Source: Siphonodentalium dalli (lineage: Eukaryota; Mollusca; Scaphopoda; Gadilida; Siphonodentaliidae). Taken from it: 64,000 nucleotides of DNA. A program made the translations under genes and the position numbers. The stretch lies in assembly GCA_032622095.1 (NCBI GenBank), contig CP136069.1, positions 100,344,278-100,408,277 on the forward strand, written 5' to 3'. Below, one piece after another: positions 48,301-59,580 of the stretch; within the stretch, counting starts at the first letter, position 1; every line of letters begins with the position of its first letter. The notes beneath the pieces were generated by a model. The model saw nothing but the letters and a program-made list of their open reading frames with translations, did no database searches and had not been told where the DNA came from.

Positions 48301-49360
48301 CAGTTTATCAACGGCTGTTGTGTTAGTTAAGCCATTTTGGCAAGTAATCGTGCGTTCTTACAAATTTCACAATTCCCACCTATGTACCGGCCACCATATT
48401 GGCAGCTATCTTGAGTTATTATGCCAGTTTTTAATCCAGGACGGAACGAAATTACCGTATACACTAATTATCTCCACCCTTGATACATTATTTTCATGTT
48501 TGCCTCCCATAAGAAGACAAAATGCATTTTAGATTATCTTTTTGGGAAAAAAATTAAATATTTATTAAAAAATTGAGTCAGGAGGTACATTATGTAATAT
48601 TGTTACTTTAATGCTCAACTGTGTCGATCGAAACATATATATTAGACAATACCTTAGCAGGCCATCAACGGCCGTTGTGTTAATTTCACAATTTGGCACA
48701 TAATCGTGCGTTATGTGTGCCTTACACCACAGACTGACGCCTCTCAGCTTTAGGGGGAAGGGTTGATTTTTCTGCCTTTGATAAAAAAAATAATGCGACC
48801 AACAGCGATATGTGATATACTAGAACGTATTTAATTGGCAGTAATTTCACATGGCATAGAATAATTGGGCATAACCATCTTCTGCTTTGCGTGAATCGTC
48901 ATATTCTTCTCACCCTAAAAATTATTTGACGTCATGACTATCATTCCGAGATTCAATGGTTACATGTACAGCAGCCTTCATAATTGGCTACGGCAATCAG
49001 CATTGCCGAAGTAATTTGCTTAAGCAAACTGGGCCACGGCATACTGTTGCCGTAGCAGATTGCCGAAGCCAAACAATATGAATTAAGAGGGCTGTGTACA
49101 TGTATTACCTTACTCTGGTTATTCACAGGTATCAAAAGTGGACGAATATCTCTTCTCAAATGGTGTGAATATACTCTGACAAATATGTCAGCTTTATTTA
49201 AAAAATGACCGAATTTATCACCAGGTGCCTCAATAAAGCCATGCAGTGCGAAAAAGTCTGCTTATCTGACAAAATTTCGAAGTTAAGTGTTCATGCTAAC
49301 CAAAAAGGTAGGTCTCATAAATTCCCTCTCGAGGCGACACCTATGTCCATATTTGCCTAG
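48300..49360 (-). repeat. Inverted copies of blocks from 27.1-30.2 kb and 36.3 kb
   Basis: In order: 48300-48560 matches the 36.3-kb block (inverted), 48690-48970 matches 29890-30240 (inverted), 49100-49210 matches 29780-29880 (inverted), and 49230-49360 matches 27140-27300 (inverted). In the 27-30 kb copy the last two blocks are separated by the satellite array. Here they are only about 30 bp apart. Confidence 0.7.
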
Positions 49361-49364
49361 CTAG

Positions 49365-49770
49365 ACTAATTAGCATGGACTACAGGCCCTAATGTTTGTC
49401 TGATCATCATGAAATTTGTCATGGATGTTAACATTGACATGTAGATTGGAATGAGTCATTTTGGGGGTCATTCGGCCAAAAAACATGGCTGCTGGCAGCC
49501 ATCTTGGATTTTACTCTTTGCATCCTTTTGCACATCCACTTACAGGCCACATCCCTTATTCGAACATCACCAAACTTCATACGGATTTAACTTTTTGTAT
49601 GACTAAATCCTTCAGCACAACCCGTTAGCATGGGCTACATGCCGTATTGTTTGGTCTGAACATCATGAAATTTGTTTGTCATGGATGTTAACATTGGCAA
49701 GAAGATTTTTGGAGTCATTTTGGGGTCATTCCGCCAAAAAACATGGCCGCCAGTAGTCCAAGTCTGCTCT
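49365..49770 (+). repeat. Two to three satellite units, same type as the 27-29.6 kb array
   Basis: AGCATGGACTACAGGCCCTA, GATCATCATGAAATTTGTCA and CATGGCTGCTGGCAGCCATC occur in the same strand sense as the main array, although the neighbouring blocks are inverted. Confidence 0.75.
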
Positions 49771-49935
49771 TACTAAAGCCACCTAAGATTTGGGATAGTG
49801 AGATGCTAGTTTTAGAATGAGAATGTCCCATTACCATTTGTATGACATGAGTTATGCGTTAATGACCAGCTCACATAAAACCACAATTAAATGTAATCAA
49901 ATATAACAATTACGACATTGACACCAATCTTTCAG

Positions 49936-50094
49936 ACAACAAAATTCAACCGAGAAACAGATACTTTGAAGAGATACATGATGATGAGAAGACTGCGAAT
50001 GAGACGATTCCTATTTGTGTTCATGTTAGTCATGTACACATCCGTCCTGACAACCACCGTTCACAATATCTCCTGCTCACATAACATCCCTCTT
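49936..50094 (+). CDS. Internal coding exon of the candidate host gene; basic loop and second membrane segment
   Basis: A 159-base (53-codon) exon bounded by ATCTTTCAG and CTT|GTAAGT. It reads TTKFNRETDTLKRYMMMRRL, then RMRRFLFVFMLVMYTSVLTT, then TVHNISCSHNIPL. The arginine-rich run just before a hydrophobic helix suggests the basic side is cytosolic, with the C-terminal part (N-glycosylation-type site NIS, cysteine) outside or lumenal. Phase is 0 at both edges, matching the exons at 19372-19478 and 50785-50859. Preceded by about 30 kb of transposon-filled intron. No family is recognised. Confidence 0.55.
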
Positions 50095-50784
50095 GTAAGT
50101 TATTCATTAATATGGTAAAACTAGCATGTTAACTGACTGTTTCTAGCTCTCCTAGATGTGAATTGACGCTCTCAATTCAAATATTTCTGCAGGTACAGGC
50201 ACCAGAAGCCGGCAAGGGTTTCAGCTCCCAAAATAGCGCTCTCTTTTTTATTTCGGGGGATAGTATATATGTTGTCAAATAGACAAACCATGCCCCCCCT
50301 CCCAAGAACATTGTTCAGCACTTTTGAGGAACAAACACATTATATTTCTTGCAGAATAGATATATACTTTGCTCTTATGATATTATAATTACTGTTCTGT
50401 TTCTATTGATATATCAAGTATTTCTTGTCATTTGTAGAGGGCAAGACATGCAGCTGCCCCCTGTTCCAACACTCCTTCTGCTATGACACAATTTTACTAC
50501 AGTAAGCTTGATTTGCTATGGCACTTACCACCATGAAGGCATCTCAAATATGATAGATATGGAATTGATGATTGCCTCTGAGGCTCTGAACTTCAAATAC
50601 CGAATCATGGAATTTGTTTTCCCTTTATAGATCTAATTCCTGCAATTCATTCAAATTATTTCCTAATCTGAATTCAAATTTGGGCATTACAATTTGTTTT
50701 ACATTGTGATATTGACCTGGTGCCTTTGGTTTAAATTAACATATGTTAATTATTATGATAACTTGAAATTGTGTCTATTTTTAG

Positions 50785-50859
50785 GGTTGGTCAGAAGCTT
50801 GGGAAGAGGATATATTTCTATATAACCATGATATTGACTGTGGGAGTATACTCTATCAG
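50785..50859 (+). CDS. Internal coding exon of the candidate host gene; acidic extracytosolic segment
   Basis: A 75-base (25-codon) exon after a TTTTTAG acceptor and before CAG|GTAAGCT. It reads GWSEAWEEDIFLYNHDIDCG, then SILYQ. Phase is 0 at both edges. The acidic, cysteine-containing composition right after a membrane helix suits a lumenal or extracellular loop. It is 690 bp after the previous exon in unique-looking sequence. Together with the exons at 5205, 19372 and 49936 it gives about 115 residues of an unrecognised N-terminal region with two membrane helices. Confidence 0.55.
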
Positions 50860-52300
50860 GTAAGCTGTATATTCTGTAAATTCAAAATAACAGTTGCAGA
50901 TATAATGAAAATCATTTTTAATGACGACTTTTTTCTTGCACTTTAATACACTTGTATTATTTTCACTTGGAGTTTTTGACACCTTTAAATGTTGCTGAAA
51001 CTATGACCAGACACATGCTTGGACAAGACAGGTGAGGCCCCTCATGTGTGTTGCGAAACCTCACAATTAATCTTGTGAATGTTTATAGAATGAGTTAAGT
51101 TTAATAAGGGGCAGATGCACATTGTCATTTTTGGGTGGGTCAGGTAAAACAATCTCGATAAATTCACGACCATACAGTCGGAAACTAATCATACAGGGAT
51201 ATAGAACACATTGAGGGATGCATGGCATGTATTAGAAGTTTGGAAATATGAACATCATGATTGTATTTATTAAGAGAGATTTGTAAAACTTTAAAATCAG
51301 TTCACTTGAGTTACCAAGAATGTTTATTAACTTTATTAAAGCATTGATGAGTAGTTACATGTATCAACAATTGACCTCATTATCTGAACAATTCCCTCAA
51401 TAAATAGGGCTCCTTCTGCTCTTTTATTCATCTGTCATCTGCTTTTAACACTGTAACATCCCTGCAAATTAATAATAGACCATTCTGATGTACACTTTTT
51501 AACTGACTGGGAGAATCCATTATGTATAGAAAGGGTTAAACTCTTGTAACAGATGTAGCATCATATCTGTTTTCCATGAGAGGAACCTTTAAAAATGAAG
51601 TCAAACTATGGTTACCCTATTCTCAAAAATGGAAATTATAAACCCTGATTTTCAAGTGAATTTTTTTGCAATAATCAGGGTTTCAGCCAGGGGAAATTAA
51701 ATGAGGCCGTATTGGGAAACATGCAATGCGACGGGGCAACCATTGTTCGCTCCATTGGGAGAAAATTTGGATTGTTGTCAATGAAATGTAGCCATTTCCT
51801 TGCAAGCCTGAATATAAGCAGCCGTGTCCGATACAAATTACCAAATGTCCGATGGTTTTCAGTTTGCGTCTGCCGTTATGTCAGGCGGCATTTTATGTGT
51901 GAATTTCACTTCAAACTCGTCTTATAGGTTATATGTCAGAAATATACAAATTCAATGTCTTAATTTCCTATTAAAATAAACACAAAACTATCTAAATTTG
52001 TCAAACTATACCTGACTATACCGGAAGTTTTAAAAATGCTCGTCAGATTTCCCCAACAGTTATATATATATAGAACATATTTCTCAGAATACGAAAAACT
52101 CAGAACGGAAATCATTGCGGAACGAAACGCGTGATTGGAATTGTATAACGGACAGTAAATCATTTTATGGAATATAGTGGCACGCCGCACACATACATGT
52201 GCCGCATCTGCGTATTGTTATTAAAATTATGCTGCGGCTCTGCCTGTAATGTATTAGGAAGGCAAACTAAAATAAATTGTGGTCCGTTTAGATGTATGCG
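50860..52300. other. Probable intron, no further feature
   Basis: AT-rich. No repeat end or splice-bounded frame could be supported, although the stretch 51690-51920 is a little more GC-rich and open on the + strand. Confidence 0.4.
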
Positions 52301-53102
52301 TGGTGCGACGTTTTCACACTCAGTAATAAAATTTCCAAAGATCGGAGATAATTCCGGTTCCCGGTGGAAACGCGTCCGGTTCCCGGTGGAGATTTCGTTT
52401 TTTGATATACCCAGCATGTGAAATGTCATTCTCAAGAAGGTAAGTAGCATTTTTTCTTAGCTCCGACCAATTTATTCTAGTGAAACGAATGTCATAGAAA
52501 TCATTCGTCAAATTCCCATCGGAATCTGAAGTTTGAAATTATATTCATAACGACACAAAATCGCAATCGCCGATTTTCCTATTGCTTTATGTGTCAACAG
52601 TCGCCTATTTTCGGTCTGTATTTGTATCTCTCGCAACAATAAGGAGTGTCATATCGGTCCTGTGGTGACTTCGACCACTTTGAGTGATAATAAATTGCAA
52701 CCATATTGCTCTCAAAACAAAAAAAGCACATTTGTCACTTTTAAAAATTCATTTTTGATGAAAAAATTGGCAACGCATTTATCGGGAAATGACAACTCCA
52801 TCCATTGGATCGACAATATGACAGTTCTCTGATACGTATCCATTTATCCATCGATCGTGCCCTCAGATTTGCGCAACTTGGTAAATATGTGTTATTACCC
52901 TTGTGTGTCCATACACAATCATGTATTGAGGCGATCCTCGTCTATCTGGTGAATTGTCGCCCGTATGCTACTTTTGGCAAAATATATCTGTTTTCGTCTG
53001 CCTTTTTGTCCTTTTCGTCTAGTTTTTCAAGTGTCATAGCTTGTTTGCACTTTATACTGCGTACATTATGTAAACGTGACCCTGGGTTAACAACTGTTTG
53101 CT

Positions 53103-55228
53103 TCATATTGATTCCTTGTCATTCGATTCGGATATCTCGGTCAATGTATGAATTACTTCATCTAAACCTTCTATTTCCTTGTCTAGTTTCTCTTTCTGGG
53201 CAGCAGCAGTTTCATCAGGTCCGTGGCCAAACAAATCTATGTCACCACCTTTACTGTCAACACCCGGCACCAACTTTTTTCCGTCGACGCTCACGATATA
53301 GGGTCCTGGTGTCGGTTACATCTTTGGAGTTCAGAGCTTGTGTAATAATTCCTGGCTTTAGTCGCTGTGGAAAATTCTCCTTATTATATGCCTGCAGTAT
53401 TGAAAGTGAAGGAACAGCCAATTTATTTTCGATTCACTTGGCTTAAATGCTCCCCTTGACTCCTTGCCTGACGTCAAGTTACCTGTACGTTTCAAACCGC
53501 TCATGAATAGAGCAAACTTGTCTCCAAATAGTCTGTACCCAAACTTCCAAAATTTCATGCTGGTGGTTGTAATCTGCGAAAACCATCGAACGGTTTCTAG
53601 GAACAATCTAAAAGATATGTTTTGAAGAGGACATTTGTCCTCTGCAATTAATGCAACAAACTCCTTCAGTTCCAATAAACACCCAGCGTTGTGAAGTTTT
53701 TCGGCAACAACTGCTAACTTTGTTTGTATCTCTGTCAGAGTGTCATTGACAAAATTTGATGTGTTTGGCTTAAATGCATCGAACAATTTCCGTTTCGCAC
53801 ACGATATAGGGTCCTGGTGTCGGTTACATCTTTGGAGTTCAGAGCTTGTGTAATAATTCCTGGCTTTAGTCGCTGTGGAAAATTCTCCTTATTATATGCC
53901 TGCAGTATTGAAAGTGAAGGAACAGCGAAATTTATGTTCGATTCACTTGGCTTAAATGCCCCCCCTTGACTCCTTGCCTGACGTCAAGTTACCTGTACGT
54001 TTCAAACCGCTCATGAATAGAGCAAACTTGTCTCCAAATAGTCTGTACCCAAACTTCCAAAATTTCATGCTGGTGGTTGTAATCTGCGAAAACCATCGAA
54101 CGGTTTCTAGGAACAATCTAAAAGATATGTTTTGAAGAGGACATTTGTCCTCTGCAATTAATGCAACAAACTCCTTCAGTTCCAATGAAGTTTTTCGGCA
54201 ACAACTGCTAACTTTGTTTGTATCTCTGTCAGAGTGTCATTGACAAAATTCTATGTGTTTGGCTTAAATGCATCGAACAATTTCCGTTTCGCACACTGTT
54301 TCCCATGTAGTTTTTTTATGTTATACTTTCGGCTTTCTGTGAGCGTGGGATGTAACAGTCGGTTGATTTTCACTACACTGTGGAGTTGCCAGAAGATCAG
54401 AGGTTGACACAGTCGCCTGCGACGTTTCCGGTGCGGGTGTTGTCCTCAGGCCTGTCGGTCGACTCTTTTTTGTTTTATACCAACCCGACCCAGCAAAGGA
54501 ATACTTCCTGAAATAGAAGAAGAAATAACATAAAAATGACATCAATTCACAAACAAATGATTTTCTATCATTCCAAACTCGTCTTAATAAACCAGACCAA
54601 AATATGTCCATTCACGATAATGTATTAGCTACCATTAAGGCTTAGTTCTGTTTCTAAAGGGCATTGCGCCTCGTCATCTATGGCTCGACGCAATACTTAT
54701 CAGAAACAAAAGATCGCCTCAATACATGATAGTGTATGGACACACAATGGTAATATTTCACATATTCACCAAGTTGCGCAAGTCTGAAGGCACGATCGAT
54801 GGATAAATGGAAACGTAACTGAGAACTGTCATATTGTCGATCCGATGGATGGAGTTGTCATTTCCCGATAAATGCGTTGCCAATTTTTTCATCAAAAATG
54901 AATTTTTAAAACTGGCAAATATGCTTTTTTTGTTTTGAGAGCAATATGCTTGCATTTATTATCGCTCAAAGTGGTCGAAGTCACCACGGGACCAGTATGA
55001 CACTCCTTATTGTTGCGAGAGATACAATTACAGACCGAAAATAGGCGACTGTTGACACATAAAGCAATAGGTAAAACGGCGATTGCGATTTTGTGTCGTT
55101 ATGTTCATATAATTTCAAACTTCAGATTCCGATGGGAATTTGACGAATGATTTCTATGACATTCGTTTCACTAGAATAAATTGGTCGGAGCTAAGAAAAA
55201 ATGCTACTTACCTTCTTGAGGATGACAT
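53103..55228 (-). pseudogene. Broken transposon protein gene with two exons and an internal tandem duplication
   Basis: The start exon is inside the right inverted end: ATG at 55228, 17 coding bases, donor AAG|GTAAGT (intron from 55211). It joins in phase to an acceptor (CTTCTATTTCAG) at 54508, giving MSSSRR then KYSFAGSGWYKTKKSRPTGL. Downstream pieces read KRKLFDAF, LELKEFVALIAEDKCPLQNI, FLETVRWFSQITTTSMKFW, YRLFGDKFALFMSGLK, LAVPSLSILQAYNKENFPQR and SVDGKKLVPGVDSKGGDIDL. These are spread over different frames with stops and frameshifts. The order resembles an uncharacterised transposon-linked protein family of marine invertebrates, recalled from general knowledge and not searched. A 508-bp direct duplication and a 17-base deletion in one copy show decay. 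Confidence 0.6.
53292..54294. repeat. 508-bp tandem direct duplication
   Basis: 53292-53799 and 53800-54294 are near-identical direct copies starting CACGATATAGGGTCCTGGTG. The second lacks 17 bases (present as AAACACCCAGCGTTGTG near 53667 in the first). It also has TAG where the first copy has TCA (reverse-strand reading) in an otherwise open frame. The duplication is internal to the transposon gene. Confidence 0.85.
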
Positions 55229-55399
55229 TTCGCCTGCTGGGTATATCAAAAAACGAAATCTCCACCGGGAACCAGGATGCGTTTCCACCGGGAACCGGAA
55301 TTATCTCCGATCTTTGGAAATTCGATTACTGAGTGTGGTTTTGAGATGCAGCACGCCGGTCCCAAACAAAAATCACTGGCACCTTCACCTCGGCCTCAG

Positions 55400-56274
55400 A
55401 TAGAAAATAAACAAAATGCAGATAACGCAAATATTAAGAATACGTGTAGAAGTTAGTAGAACACTAAAATGTTCAACGGTTGAGAAGTGGAAAGTTGATG
55501 ATGGCAATCTTGTTTTAACACGGGCACAGTCACATATGTCACCACAAGTTACCAAAATTACGGTAGTTAGTTTCCTGTTTAGCAATATAAGCACAGGGTT
55601 TTTGTTAAATTTCAGGAAGCTCCAGTCACGAAAGCCTAGAAAGGGTTAATAAACAATGAATATTATATTAAGTATAATTTAATTTACTGTTTTACTTAAA
55701 GGTACGGTTGGCCTTGGCGGTGGGTATCATGGGAAAATATTTTCACCAGTCAAAAACCACCACAAACAGAAAGAACATCAAAATGTAGACAGACTTTGTC
55801 CGTATACAAATAAGAAATATCGCATAAACAGTATGTTATTGTAATATATTTGACCGTTGTTATGTAAACAAAAGCATAAAAAGTTACTTTTCTGGTGTTT
55901 GTTTATATTATGATGGTAAACATAAAGAGCGTTCTTTGTTGGTGAATTCCTGATATGGAACTAATAAAGAGCGTTTATGCCATTTGTGTGTGATTAGTCA
56001 GTAGCATTGTGCTGTCTTCTGTAACACAACCAGGCTCTTGCTTAGGTAAAATATAGTAGGTCTTTATGATAACATGCTGTTTACGCCATGGTCATGGTAT
56101 ATATGAACGAAACTGTATGCGTTTTAATGTTTTTCTGTTTACGGTGATTGGAACAAATATGAATATTTTCGACAACTAAGGCCTCACGTGCCTTTAACTC
56201 TAGCAAAGAGAATATAGTGACTTGATTGATCAATGATCATACACTAATTCAGCTTCAATTTTTGTTGAATGTTC
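55400..56274. other. No gene supported
   Basis: Contains two GAGCGTT-type pieces near 55927 and 55969 that resemble sequence at 31107-31145. No exon or terminal repeat could be defined. Confidence 0.35.
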
Positions 56275-56595
56275 TTAACTCTTTCAGTGCCAGACTTATT
56301 TTGTAGGTTTAGTGCCAGGGAATCTTACGTTTTTCATGGGCATCAAAATTATTACTATGAATACTTGGTGATAGTTTCGAGTTATAACATGCCCCTAAGG
56401 TTTTATCCAGTTTGTTTTTAAATTCGCTACAGCATGCTTAAGCATACCCTAAAAAAATTCAACCCAAAAAAAAATAATTTATAAATTTTTATTTTTTTAT
56501 TTTTATTTTTTTTAGGGCCGATTTTATCAGCCCTGGCACTCTACAGACTGTAAATGAGGGCCGATGAGATCGGCCCCTGGCACTGCAAGAGTTAA
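56275..56595. mobile_element. Short TTAA-flanked inverted-repeat element (piggyBac-type MITE candidate)
   Basis: TTAACTCTTTCAGTGCCAG on the left and the inverse CTGGCACTGCAAGAGTTAA on the right bracket 313 bp. TTAA at 56275-56278 and 56592-56595 is the piggyBac target duplication. Next to the right end is the palindrome GGGCCGATGAGATCGGCCC, and GGGCCGATTTTATCAGCCC lies further in. No frame inside. The alternative is a TIR that simply begins with TTAA. Confidence 0.65.
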
Positions 56596-56599
56596 CAAA

Positions 56600-57487
56600 T
56601 TTAAAAGCAAAACATTTTCGACAAAATGTCAGATGCATTTTTAAAAACGACAGACCTGTGTTAGTGCCTGACATCTGTCAGATGGTGAGCAAAAAATTTA
56701 ATTCAGGCTTGTTTCCTTGCATCTGAGACAAGAAGCAGGGACATTAAACCTTCGTACCGAAAGCAAATAGAAACAAATAGAATGTTTCTTTGACCTCAAG
56801 TTAATGAACTGAAACATGTAAGCGATACAATGTGACTGCATGATTACTGCTCAACTGGCAGGTTGTTGAAAACAGTGATAAAAGATTTGATTGACAAACT
56901 ATTGAATGCCGAGAATCACTGTGAGTAGAACTAGTAAATATTGTTTCCACATGCATGGTAAATCTTGCGACAAAAAGTCACCAGGAAATTGCCCGACATT
57001 TAAATAGCTAGAAATCTTTTGGCGGGAGGAAAGTTTACCATGTGGTATTGTTAACTTGGACTGAGGCCCCAGATCTTTATAGATGTACTTGACACTAAAC
57101 TGGTCCATATTCAAGTTTCAATATACATGGAAAGGCGGGAAAAATGTCCACATGGCATTGTTGACATAGGTTGGAGTTGTAAAGAAGTGAAGATAGGGCC
57201 CACTACCTTCAGGTCTTTATACCCAATGCTAAACTGTCACAAAATGCAACAACATTACTGGCAAGGCTTTTCATGAAAATGTTTTGGTGGGAAAGCAAAC
57301 CATGTGGTTTTGTTGACATGGCTTGAGGCTCCAAAATATGTTCACCGTCTCATTTTTATACATGATGTAAATAAATTTATCAGAATATAGAGTTCGGCAC
57401 ATCGTCTTGTACCGGAGCATAGACTGAGTTTTCTGTGGATGCTGGTGAAAGTTTTTCAGGTATATCAGTGGAATAAAACAAAGTAAT
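56600..57487. other. Diverged internal repeats, no gene
   Basis: Two or three loosely repeated blocks contain GGCGGGA..AA, CCATGTGG and TGTTGACATGG (around 57020, 57130 and 57290), with a period of about 110-160 bp. Confidence 0.4.
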
Positions 57488-57696
57488 TATACCCCCCGTA
57501 ACGTAGTTGTGGGGGGTATACTGGAATCAGCTTGTCCGTCGTCCATCCGTCATCCCTCCGTCCGTGGTCACAAATTTGTCCAGAGTTTTTCTCAGTCGTT
57601 TTTTGATAATTTTCCCTGAATTTTGAGTTTTGTGGAGTTATCGCCCTTTTTCGACTTAGAAATATTTTGCAACATGTATAATTTTGTCCGAGCTTT
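57488..57696 (+). mobile_element. Truncated Helentron-like TATACCCCCCGC family copy
   Basis: It has the 5' palindrome TATACCCCCCGTAACG...GGGGGGTATA, GTCCGTCGTCC, and the CAAATTTGTCCAGAGTTTTT block, and is cut off at the start of another repeat at about 57697. Confidence 0.65.
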
Positions 57697-58045
57697 TTAG
57701 CTCACCTGAGACGAAGTCTCCCGTGGAGCTATAGTCATCACTCCTCATCCGTCGTCCGTCCGTCCGTCAAGAATCATTTTCTCGTCCCGAACCGTAAGAC
57801 AGAACGTGTTCATATTTGGTGTGGATGTTCCCTAGGTAAATCACATTCAGATTTGTTCAAATGAGGTCACTGGGTGAAATAGTTGTGAAAGCAGGGCCAT
57901 AACTCTATTCCTCCATAGTAATTCTTAGAACGACTTCTTTTACTGAACTATAAGGCCGTATGGATTCATATATGATGTGGATGTTCCCTAGTTGACTCAC
58001 ATTCAGATTTGTTAAAATGAGGTCACCAGGTTATATGACATGCCA
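57697..58045 (+). repeat. GCTCACCTGAGACGAAGTCTC repeat, copy 1
   Basis: Opens with an imperfect palindrome AGCTCACCTGAGAC / GTCTCCCGTGGAGCT, then ATAGTCATCACTCC and GTCCGTCC runs. It contains two blocks of TTCATATTTGGTGTGGATGT and CACATTCAGATTTGTTMAAA. Related copy at 61703. This type of repeat is common in bivalve genomes. Confidence 0.65.
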
Positions 58046-58254
58046 GGAACTGACCAGCCTCACTTCTCACAGTTCTCACAGCTGTGTGTCCAGTCATTAT
58101 AAAGTAATTAACTTTTATCTCAATATCCACATTTATCAGGCTAAGAGAAAAAGAGGTGTGTGAATGAAATTTAATCCTATGTGTTTACAGCAATCTCAAA
58201 TACAACTCTAACTGTTTGACAGTTTACACATTTATTATTAGTATTAGTATTAAC

Positions 58255-58510
58255 CATTTCATTACCAGAGCTATGCTGGTACAGCAATAAAGACCCTGCA
58301 CCAGTGTATTCTCCTATATATAAGAGAATACACTGGGGTTCAAGTTCAAGGAAATATTAATGTTAGGCCAATATAGTCAGACATCCAAATAAATCACACA
58401 TGTCCTATTCTCGCAGGGATGTCCCCACATATGTTTGGGGAGGGGGGGGGGGGGGGGGGGGGGGGCAAATTTCTCAGATTTGTTCATTGAGATGTAATTT
58501 TTTTCCAAAA
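58255..58510 (+). repeat. Direct repeat, partner at 61145-61385
   Basis: Shared pieces: CAGTG.ATT near the start, GGAAATATT, CATCCAAATAAATCACA, ATGTCCTATTCT and GCAGGGATGTCCCCA, then a G-rich spot and TTTGTTCAWTGAGATGTA. In this copy the G-rich spot is a run of about 25 G (58441-58465). In the partner it is GGTTGAGGGGGTGG. Confidence 0.65.
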
Positions 58511-58736
58511 CCAATTACATATACTAAAATAAAATGAATATAAAACTAGAGGTCAGATTCCATGGAATCAGATATACTTCCATGGTATCCCATCCCATAA
58601 AATTAACAGTGAGGACAGCTGGTGAGGACGTGAAATTTTTATATTTTATACATACATGTAACTCGGCAAGCTTTTTCTTCTCTGCAAGATTATATTTTCG
58701 TTTAAATGGAGCCCCACGCTGCCACAGTAAAAAATG

Positions 58737-58985
58737 TGTATTCCGGTAACCACATGGTGCGTCCCCCCTAATAATGAGATAATCCTGCTGCAAACGTCAT
58801 GGATACACGGCTTAATCGTAAACCGATGAGTCCACATTTAACGGAATGCGGGGGGATGTGTATTCTGGAAGAACATGGTGCGTCCCCCTGATAATGAGAT
58901 AATCCTAGCAACCACATGCGCGAAAGTAATATATACTGGCTTACAAGTCGGATGCGGCCACTTTCAAATGAATGCGGGGAGGTAA
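58737..58985 (+). repeat. Two ~122-bp tandem units
   Basis: GTGTATTCCGGTAACCACAT / GTGTATTCTGGAAGAACAT, each followed by GGTGCGTCCCC and ATAATGAGATAATCCT, recur 122-124 bp apart. A GGAATGCGGGG / GAATGCGGGG junction precedes the next unit. The copies are diverged. Confidence 0.6.
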
Positions 58986-59199
58986 ACACCTGGCTCGCCC
59001 TGCTATGTTTATTTGTGGGAATTCCTCTCAAGCGAGTGACGTATTTACTATAATAACTGTCAAGCTTTGATAATTATTCAATAAACCCGATGATATTATA
59101 TACCTGCCTGCAATTGGGAATTTGGTGGTTGAAAATTGGGAATAAAGGTGCCTTTTTCCCATTGGGAATGGGGCCGTTTACCGGACCCTGAGGAGACCT

Positions 59200-59580
59200 A
59201 AAAAAATCCCTGTTGTCTGTTAGCTATGACCGGGAAAACTGCTAGACGGATTTTGACAAAATTTGATAAATATGGGTACTTTTGTCCAGGGAGTGTTTTG
59301 GACGTGTCAAATCGTGACCCCTGACCTTGACCTTCAAAAGGTCAATCCTATGTAACATCGGGTAAAAGAGACCGATTTCAACGAAATTTGACACCTAGGG
59401 ATACTTTTGTCAGGGGAGTCTTTTGGGTGGGTCAAATCGTGACCCCGACCTGACATTGTCCTTCGAAATGGTTAGTTCAAGGTCAAATCGGGTAAAACGA
59501 ACGGATTTCAACGAAATTTGATACCTAGGGAAACTTTTGTCCGGGGAGTGTTTTGGACAGGTCAAATCGTGACAATAGGT
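59200..59580 (+). repeat. Helitron-related internal repeat (GACCTTGACCTT type), end-less
   Basis: GTCTGTTAGCTATGACCGGG and three blocks of about 120 bp with ACGAAATTTGA, GGGAGT.TTTTGG and GGTCAAATCGTGAC resemble the body of the Helitron at 30886-31663, but neither end is present. Confidence 0.5.

Larger units (their letters stand above)
52310..55345 (-). mobile_element. 3-kb DNA transposon with ~0.63-kb inverted ends, superfamily unassigned
   Basis: 52310-52945 and 54712-55345 are inverted copies (shared TTGCCAATTTTTTCATCAAA, GACTGTTGACACATAAAGCA and ATTGGTCGGAGCTAAGAAAA). The exact tips are blurred beyond CACACTCAGTAAT. The middle holds a broken, spliced protein gene on the - strand that starts inside the right end. 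No target duplication could be fixed. Confidence 0.75.

Noticed and set aside
52805-53446. 213-codon + strand frame
   Set aside because: It is antisense to the transposon protein pieces (SVDGKKL... on the - strand) and overlaps the inverted end. The - strand reading has the recognisable motifs and splice sites.
58737-58985. Tandem 122-bp units with CCGATGAGTCC, considered as a retrozyme-type hammerhead
   Set aside because: The core reads CCGATGA rather than CTGATGA and is not conserved in the next unit.
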